In this document: in pieces, positions 59,149-64,000 of the stretch
Layout: each line of letters starts with the position of its first letter
How positions within the stretch are numbered: the stretch's first letter is position 1
Assembly: GCA_024711025.1 (NCBI GenBank)
Contig: JANJTP010000051.1
Location: 1-64,000 of the forward strand
Direction: 5' to 3'
Length of the DNA stretch: 64,000 bases
DNA from: Solirubrobacteraceae bacterium
GTDB taxonomy: Bacteria; Actinomycetota; Thermoleophilia; Solirubrobacterales; Solirubrobacteraceae
Notes under the pieces: generated by a model
The model's database searches: none
What the model was told of the DNA's origin: nothing
What the model saw: the letters and a program-made list of their open reading frames with translations, nothing else
Translations under genes and position numbers: made by a program

Positions 59149-59218
59149 CCATCCACCCGGGCGTCCGCGGCGCCGCGTCCGCAACGCCTGTCCGGCCGAG
59201 GGGATCCGCGGGCTCCCG

Positions 59219-60391
59219 TCAGCTCGGGAACAGGTGCCCGTGAACGGCCAGCAGCCCGCCGACGTCGTGCACGTCGCCGTCGAGCTCGGGGACGAGCACC
59301 GGCTCCTCGTCCCCCGTGGCGCGGCGCAGGCGCTCGATCGCCGCCGCGTCCCGCTCCGCGAGCGCGACTGCCTCCGCATACGTGCGCCCGACCTTCGCGG
59401 CCAGCCCCGCGCCCAGCTCGGGGCCGAGCTCGGCGACCACCGCCTCCGGATCCGGCAGCGGCTCGAAGCCGCGGTCGAGCCGGTTGACGCGGTTCACGAT
59501 CAGACCGCCGAACGGCATCCGCGACTCGCGCAGCTTCTCGCGGAAGAAGATCGCCTCCTCGACCGGCTCGCGCTCCGGGCTCGTCACCACGAGGAACGTC
59601 GTCGCCGGGTCGGCGAGCAGCCTTCGAACCCCCTCGGCGCGCTCGCGAAAGCCTTCCATCAGGCCGCCGAGCGCGCGCAGGAAGACGCTGACGTCCTGTA
59701 GGAGGTCCACGCCGGTGAGCCGCTCGAGCACCCCGAACACGACCCCCGTCCCGCGCCCCACGACGCGTGCCGCCAGGCCGCTGGGGGTGAGGAGCATCCG
59801 CAGCGCGCGGCCCTCGAGGAAGCCGGTCAGCCGGTCCGGCGCGTCGAGGAAGTCGAGCGCGTTGCGCGACGGAGGGGTATCGAGCACGAGCACGTCGAAG
59901 CGGCCCGATGCGTTCAGCTCGTAGAGCTTGGCGACCGCCGTGAACTCCTGCGAGCCGGCGACGGCGCCCGAGAGCTGCTGGTAGATGCGGTTCGACAGCA
60001 CCTCCTCACGGGAGCGCCGGTCGGGTGCGAGCCGCTCGATCAGCTCGTCGAACGTGCGCTTCGGATCCAGGGTCATCGCCCACAGCTCGCCCTCGAGCCC
60101 CAGGCCGGCGCTCGCGAAGCGGGCGGGATCGACCCGCTCGGGGTCGCCGGCGAGCTCGTCGAGGCCGAGCGCGTCCGCCAGCCGGCGCGCGGGGTCGATC
60201 GTCACCACAGCGACGCGCGCGCCGCGCGCCGCCAGGCCCGTCGCGATCGCGGCGGAGGTCGTCGTCTTGCCGACGCCCCCCGAGCCCGCGCAGATCACAA
60301 CGCGCGAGCCGCTCAGCCGCGTCGCGAGGCCCGCACCGCCGCTAGGCCGCTCGTGCGGCGACACGGGGGACCGCTCGCGGGGCCCGCTCAA
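59219..60391 (-). CDS. ArsA/Get3-like ATPase, second of a coupled pair
   Basis: 390 residues from a TTG at 60391 that overlaps the stop of the upstream ATPase (TTGA). P-loop CAGSGGVGKTTTSAA, switch I TIDPARRLADAL, switch II VLDTPPSRNALDFLD. The central stretch is long and hydrophobic/helical (GFLEGRALRMLLTPSGLAARV), as in the client-binding part of Get3. Actinobacteria usually carry two such ATPases side by side. Arsenite pumps are not present here, so arsenic resistance is unlikely. Confidence 0.87.
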   Translation of the reverse strand: MSGPRERSPVSPHERPSGGAGLATRLSGSRVVICAGSGGVGKTTTSAAIATGLAARGARVAVVTIDPARRLADALGLDELAGDPERVDPARFASAGLGLEGELWAMTLDPKRTFDELIERLAPDRRSREEVLSNRIYQQLSGAVAGSQEFTAVAKLYELNASGRFDVLVLDTPPSRNALDFLDAPDRLTGFLEGRALRMLLTPSGLAARVVGRGTGVVFGVLERLTGVDLLQDVSVFLRALGGLMEGFRERAEGVRRLLADPATTFLVVTSPEREPVEEAIFFREKLRESRMPFGGLIVNRVNRLDRGFEPLPDPEAVVAELGPELGAGLAAKVGRTYAEAVALAERDAAAIERLRRATGDEEPVLVPELDGDVHDVGGLLAVHGHLFPS

Positions 60392-61332
60392 AGCACTCGC
60401 TCCAGCTCGCCGGAGAGCGTGCGTATCGCGTGCGCGTCGAGCGCCGGGTGAAGCAGCTCTCGCATCGAGACGACCGGGCAGTCGAGCCCGCGCCGAAGCC
60501 GGGCGAGCTGCGCGCGCTCGGCCTTCGCCCGGCGATGGCGGCGCAGCGCGGCATCGACGGCGATCGACGAGGCGCCGCCGACATGCGCCGCATGCGTCGC
60601 CAGCGCCCGCGCCTCCGCCGCGCTCAGGCGGCTCGGCAGGAGCCGGTTGACGACCGCCAGCGACACCGGCAGGCCGATCGCGTCGCGCAGCTCCCGCCGG
60701 AGCTGGAGCGTCTCGTTGACCGGCATCTCCTCGGGGCGTGCCACGGCGACGACCGCGGTCCGCTCAGGGTCGCTGACGAGCGCGTCGATCCTGCTCGCCT
60801 GGCGCGCGACCCGGCCCACCCTCGCCGCCTGCGCGAACGTGCGCGGGGCGCTCAGCACCGCGACGCCGTGGCCGGTCGCCGGGGCGTCGAGGATCACCAG
60901 GTCGTACGGCTCGGCGCCGGCGGTGCGCCGATCCTCCTGAGCCAGCTCCCAGACCTTGCCGATCGTCAGCAGCTCGCGCATCCCGGGCGTCGCCGCCGTC
61001 AGGTAGGCGAACGTCCGGCTGTGGCCGAGCAGCGCGGCCAGGCTCCGCGACGGGAGCTGGTCCAGCAGGTACTCGCGCATCGCCGCCTCGGGGTCGACCG
61101 ACGTGTGGTGGACGCCCCAGGCCAGCTCGACCTCGCGATCGCGCAGGGCCTCCTCGCCGCCCAGCGCGCGCGAGACGTCGTCGCGCGTCGCGACCTCGAC
61201 GACGATCGCACGCAGGCCGCGCCGCGCCGCGGCGACCGCCAGCGCCGCGGCGACCGTCGACTTCCCCGCGCCGCCCTTGCCGGTCACGACGACCAGCTCG
61301 CGGTCGAGCAGCGCCGCCGCTCGCGCGCTCAG
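60388..61332 (-). CDS. ArsA-like ATPase, first of a coupled pair, CTG start
   Basis: 314 residues. P-loop VVTGKGGAGKSTVAAAL starts at about residue 16, so no missing N-terminus is allowed downstream; ILDAPATGHG is switch II. No ATG, GTG or TTG occurs in frame between the antisense parA region and the P-loop, other than the GTG of VVVTGKGG itself, which would delete the first strand. A CTG at 61332 is exactly seven bases after GGAGG (61344-61340). This is the best start. Confidence 0.85.
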   Translation of the reverse strand: MSARAAALLDRELVVVTGKGGAGKSTVAAALAVAAARRGLRAIVVEVATRDDVSRALGGEEALRDREVELAWGVHHTSVDPEAAMREYLLDQLPSRSLAALLGHSRTFAYLTAATPGMRELLTIGKVWELAQEDRRTAGAEPYDLVILDAPATGHGVAVLSAPRTFAQAARVGRVARQASRIDALVSDPERTAVVAVARPEEMPVNETLQLRRELRDAIGLPVSLAVVNRLLPSRLSAAEARALATHAAHVGGASSIAVDAALRRHRRAKAERAQLARLRRGLDCPVVSMRELLHPALDAHAIRTLSGELERVL

Positions 61333-61406
61333 GGCCGGTCCTCCAGGACCCTCACCCCGGCAGCCTTCGGCGCTCGATCGAGCTCGCCCCTCGAAACACG
61401 CCCGAG

Positions 61407-61412
61407 ACCCTA
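61407..61412 (-). promoter_or_regulatory. -10 box of the ArsA pair
   Basis: TAGGGT on the minus strand, about 75 bases before the CTG start. Confidence 0.35.
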
Positions 61413-61515
61413 CCCCTGCGCGGGGCCGCGGCCGGCGGGCCCGCGGATGGAGGAATCGGCGAAGGCCCTGCGAATACCCCCCAGGTACGGGCCTCATCGA
61501 CCCCGGAGCACCCCT

Positions 61516-62289
61516 GTGGACAGCCAGAGCAAGGCCAAGGTCATCGCGTTCGCCAACCAGAAGGGCGGCGTCGCCAAGACGACCACGACCCTCAACCTCG
61601 CCGTGGCCTTCCACGAGACGGGTCATCGCGTGCTCTGCGTGGACATGGATCCCCAGGGCAATCTGACGATGTCGCAGGGGATCGACCCCGACACGCTCGA
61701 GGAGTCGATGTACGACGTGCTCGTGCACCGGATGCCGATCCGCCAGGTAATCCGCAAGCGCGAGATCGACGTCGCCTGCGCGTCGATCGACCTCGCCGGC
61801 GCAGAGATCGCGATGTCGGCGATGATCGGCCGCGAGCGCACGCTGCAGAAGGCGATCGCGACGGTTGCCGACGACTACGACTTCGTCTGCATCGACACGC
61901 CGCCCAGCCTCGGGCTGCTGACGATCAACGCCCTGACGGCCGCCGACAAGGTCATCGTCCCCGTGCAGTGCGAGTATCTGTCCATGCGCGGTCTGATCCA
62001 GCTGCAGAACACGCTGCAGATGATCCGTGAGAACCTCAATCCGGACGTCGACATCGAGGGCATCCTGCCGACGCTCATGGACACGAGGACGGTCCACGCG
62101 AAGGAGGCGATCGAGATCCTCGAGGAGAACTTCGGGGACCGCGTGTTCGCCTCGCGCATCAAGAAGACCATCAGGTTCGCCGAGGCGCCCGTGAAGGGGA
62201 TGTCGGTCCTGAAGTACGACCCCGACGGCGTCGCCGCCCAGTCCTATCGCGACCTCGCGAAGGAGGTTCTCGCCAATGGCAGCCGGTAA
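61516..62289 (+). CDS. ParA-family ATPase (Soj/MinD type)
   Basis: 257 residues from a GTG preceded by GGAG. Deviant Walker [15 protein letters not shown] at 16-29, [15 protein letters not shown], and [15 protein letters not shown]. It looks like a chromosomal or mid-cell positioning ATPase. No parB follows; instead the gene overlaps an ftsZ by 14 bases, which suggests coordination with division. Confidence 0.9.
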   Translation: MDSQSKAKVIAFANQKGGVAKTTTTLNLAVAFHETGHRVLCVDMDPQGNLTMSQGIDPDTLEESMYDVLVHRMPIRQVIRKREIDVACASIDLAGAEIAMSAMIGRERTLQKAIATVADDYDFVCIDTPPSLGLLTINALTAADKVIVPVQCEYLSMRGLIQLQNTLQMIRENLNPDVDIEGILPTLMDTRTVHAKEAIEILEENFGDRVFASRIKKTIRFAEAPVKGMSVLKYDPDGVAAQSYRDLAKEVLANGSR

Positions 62290-63874
62290 GCGCGACCGCG
62301 CGAGCATGCGGGAAGGCCCCCTGGCCGAGCTCTTCCGCCGCACGGAGTCCGGCGCGTCCCGCGCCGACGATCCCGCGCACGCGGAGCCCGCCGACGAGGC
62401 TCCACGCGAGTCGGACGGGCAGGGCGAGGAGACCGCCGTCGTGAGCGACGGGTTGACGTCCGCCGAGCCCGAGGGCGGCTCGACCGCCGAGCGCGACGGC
62501 AAGCCCGCCGCCGCGCCGGCGACGGTCGCCGGTCGTGAGCACTACCCCCACCCGGGCCTCGGCGCCCCCGCGCCGCCGCCCGAGCCCGAGCGCCACACGC
62601 CCACCCCGCAGGAGCGCCTGCGCAGCGCGTTCAGCTCCGACATCCCCGAGAACATCCTCGAGCGCCCGCCGGGGGCTCCGGTCGCGCCGAATCGCCTCAT
62701 GCCGCCGGCACCCGCGCCGCGCGAGCCGATGCCCGGCGGCTACGACCAGAACCCGTGGGCGGCGCAGCCGAGCGGCTCGCCTCTGATCCGCGTCATCGGA
62801 GTCGGCGGCGCCGGGGTCAACGCCGTCGACCGGATGGTCGAGGCCGGCGTCGCGGGCGTCGAGTTCATCGCCGTCAACACCGACATGCAGTCCCTGCAGC
62901 AGTCGGAGGCCGACGTCACGATCCACATCGGCGAAGGGCTGACCCGCGGCCTCGGGGCCGGCGCCAACCCGGAGCTGGGACGCGCCGCCGCCATGGAGGA
63001 CTACGACCGCCTCAAGCACCACATCAAGGGCAGCGACATGGTGTTCATCACCGCCGGCGCCGGCGGCGGCACCGGTACCGGCGCGGCGCCGATCGTCGCG
63101 CGCATCGCCCGTGAGATCGACGCGCTCACCGTCGGCATCGTCACGAGGCCCTTCGGCTTCGAGGGCACGCGCCGCGCGTCTGCCGCCGACGTCGGCATCG
63201 ACGCGCTCGGCGGCGAGGTCGACACGCTGATCGTCGTCCCCAACAACCGGCTGCTCAGCGTGCTCGACCAGCGCACGTCGATGGTCGAGGCGTTCCGCGT
63301 CGCCGACGACGTGCTGCGCCAGGGCGTCCAGGGCATCAGCGACCTCGTCACGCTCCCCGGGATCATCAACCTCGACTTCGCCGACGTCCGCACGATCATG
63401 TCCGACGCCGGCCCGGCGCTGCTCGGGATCGGCATGGGCACCGGTGAGAACCGCGCGCTCCAGGCCGCCGAGCAGGCCGTCTCGTCGCCGCTGCTCGAGA
63501 CGAGCATGGAGGGCGCCCGCTCGATCCTCCTGTCGATCACCGGCAGCCACGACCTCTCGCTGTGGGAGGTCAACGAGGCCGCCAAGGCCGTCAGCGCCGC
63601 CGCGTCGCCCGACGCGAACATCATCTTCGGCGCGATGGTCGACGAGACGCTCGAGGACCAGGTCTGGGTGACCGTCGTCGCGACCCGCTACGGCGAGTCC
63701 CGGACCCGGTCCCGCCGACGGATCGAGGAGCCCGTCGGCGAGCCGCGCATCGAGCGGCGCGACCGGCGCGACCCGCGCGGCATGAGCACCGTTCGCACCG
63801 GCACCGGGGTCACGGAGCTCGACGTTCCCGAGTTCGTCCCGCGCCTGGGCCTGGGCGGATCTCGCGGCGCCTGA
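62276..63874 (+). CDS. ftsZ: FtsZ with a 165-residue N-terminal extension
   Basis: 532 residues. The tubulin-like core runs from about residue 169 ([17 protein letters not shown]). The GTP signature [10 protein letters not shown] is at 263-272 and the T7 loop [11 protein letters not shown] is present, so polymerisation and GTP hydrolysis are expected. It ends with [10 protein letters not shown], like the usual C-terminal peptide. The extension is Pro/Glu/Ala-rich, with [18 protein letters not shown] near the start and [19 protein letters not shown] before the core. The gene starts inside parA. The usual dcw neighbours are absent. Confidence 0.92.
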   Translation: MAAGKRDRASMREGPLAELFRRTESGASRADDPAHAEPADEAPRESDGQGEETAVVSDGLTSAEPEGGSTAERDGKPAAAPATVAGREHYPHPGLGAPAPPPEPERHTPTPQERLRSAFSSDIPENILERPPGAPVAPNRLMPPAPAPREPMPGGYDQNPWAAQPSGSPLIRVIGVGGAGVNAVDRMVEAGVAGVEFIAVNTDMQSLQQSEADVTIHIGEGLTRGLGAGANPELGRAAAMEDYDRLKHHIKGSDMVFITAGAGGGTGTGAAPIVARIAREIDALTVGIVTRPFGFEGTRRASAADVGIDALGGEVDTLIVVPNNRLLSVLDQRTSMVEAFRVADDVLRQGVQGISDLVTLPGIINLDFADVRTIMSDAGPALLGIGMGTGENRALQAAEQAVSSPLLETSMEGARSILLSITGSHDLSLWEVNEAAKAVSAAASPDANIIFGAMVDETLEDQVWVTVVATRYGESRTRSRRRIEEPVGEPRIERRDRRDPRGMSTVRTGTGVTELDVPEFVPRLGLGGSRGA

Positions 63875-63996
63875 CGCCACCCGCGGCCGGCCACCGTGCT
63901 TTCGCACTATCGGCCGGTCGCGTTCGTCGTCATCCATCCGCGAGCCCTCGCCGGGGGGCCTGGGTGGAATACGCGGCGCCTGACGCCACCCGCGGC
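63863..63996. repeat. 25-bp direct repeat at and after the ftsZ stop
   Basis: The same 25 bases, beginning CGCGGCGCCTGACGCC, occur at 63863-63887 (containing the ftsZ stop codon) and 63972-63996, 109 bp apart. The window ends before the end of the duplicated unit can be judged. Confidence 0.85.
63887..63917 (+). terminator. Terminator-like hairpin after ftsZ
   Basis: CCGGCC (63887-63892) pairs with GGCCGG (63912-63917), with an inner stem GTGC-TTTC-GCAC. There is no T run. Confidence 0.45.
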
Positions 63997-64000
63997 AGGC

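Noticed and set aside
59219-61332. Arsenite efflux ATPase
   Set aside because: No arsB, arsR or metalloid-binding Cys pattern; paired ArsA-like ATPases of this kind are common in actinobacteria without arsenic genes.
1-64000. tRNA, rRNA, insertion sequences, prophage, attachment sites
   Set aside because: No cloverleaf-like stretch, rRNA segment, transposase or integrase was found in the gaps or frames that I read.

Overview
The window is GC-rich chromosomal DNA of an actinobacterium. The SufBCDSU set with an Rrf2 regulator, paired ArsA-like ATPases, a ParA beside an FtsZ, two c-di-AMP (ydaO-type) riboswitches on cell-wall genes and many short-leader or leaderless promoters of the form TAnnnT suggest a Thermoleophilia/Solirubrobacterales-type organism. 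The lineage is inferred from gene style, not proven. I see no rRNA, tRNA, insertion sequence, prophage or CRISPR array.

Layout. 1-544: partial secreted CAP-domain protein (-). 655-7039: iron-sulfur assembly cluster rrf2-sufC-sufS-sufU-Rieske-sufB-sufD. 7076-8430: two coupled proteins of unknown function (-), one with a 13-residue tandem repeat; LOG-family gene 8460-9179 (+) diverges from them with only 29 bp between start codons. 9231-15384: PLD-like protein, M20 peptidase, riboswitch-controlled NlpC/P60 hydrolase, ArfB rescue factor, flavin disulfide reductase, cold-shock protein. 15556-19661: beta-oxidation genes (acyl-CoA dehydrogenase, SDR, thiolase) around a small zincin. 19683-23579: 6-phosphogluconolactonase, GH15 hydrolase, class II fructose-bisphosphatase. 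23742-28370: moeA and a downstream unknown, a degenerate GGDEF protein, a riboswitch-controlled RlpA-like protein, a small basic protein. 28658-30537: primary sigma factor and an RHH/MazF toxin-antitoxin pair.

30705-46651 is the most unusual block: GntR regulator, glutamine-synthetase-like ligase, PotABCD-type transporter, cupin, PuuD-type amidohydrolase, CoA-transferase, a two-gene ATP-dependent carboxylase/hydantoinase whose large subunit carries an acetone-carboxylase-gamma-like zinc domain, a PuuB-like flavin oxidase and an exporter. A 26-bp element is shared by the gntR promoter and the promoter in front of the carboxylase genes, so the block looks like one regulon for an amine-type substrate in which gamma-glutamylation is combined with carboxylation and CoA activation.

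46757-64000: PilT-type ATPase, HxlR regulator, amidase, zinc-uptake operon with a Zur-box-like palindrome and a permease/binding-protein fusion, a GGDEF-EAL protein fused to a MerR/excisionase-type DNA-binding domain, zur with a His-rich protein, an unknown protein, two coupled ArsA-like ATPases, and a parA-ftsZ pair in which FtsZ has a long N-terminal extension.

General traits: start/stop overlaps (ATGA, GTGA, TTGA, TGATG) tie most operons together. Two genes appear to begin at non-standard codons (ATC, CTG). Short direct duplications recur in intergenic DNA, several of them just past stop codons.
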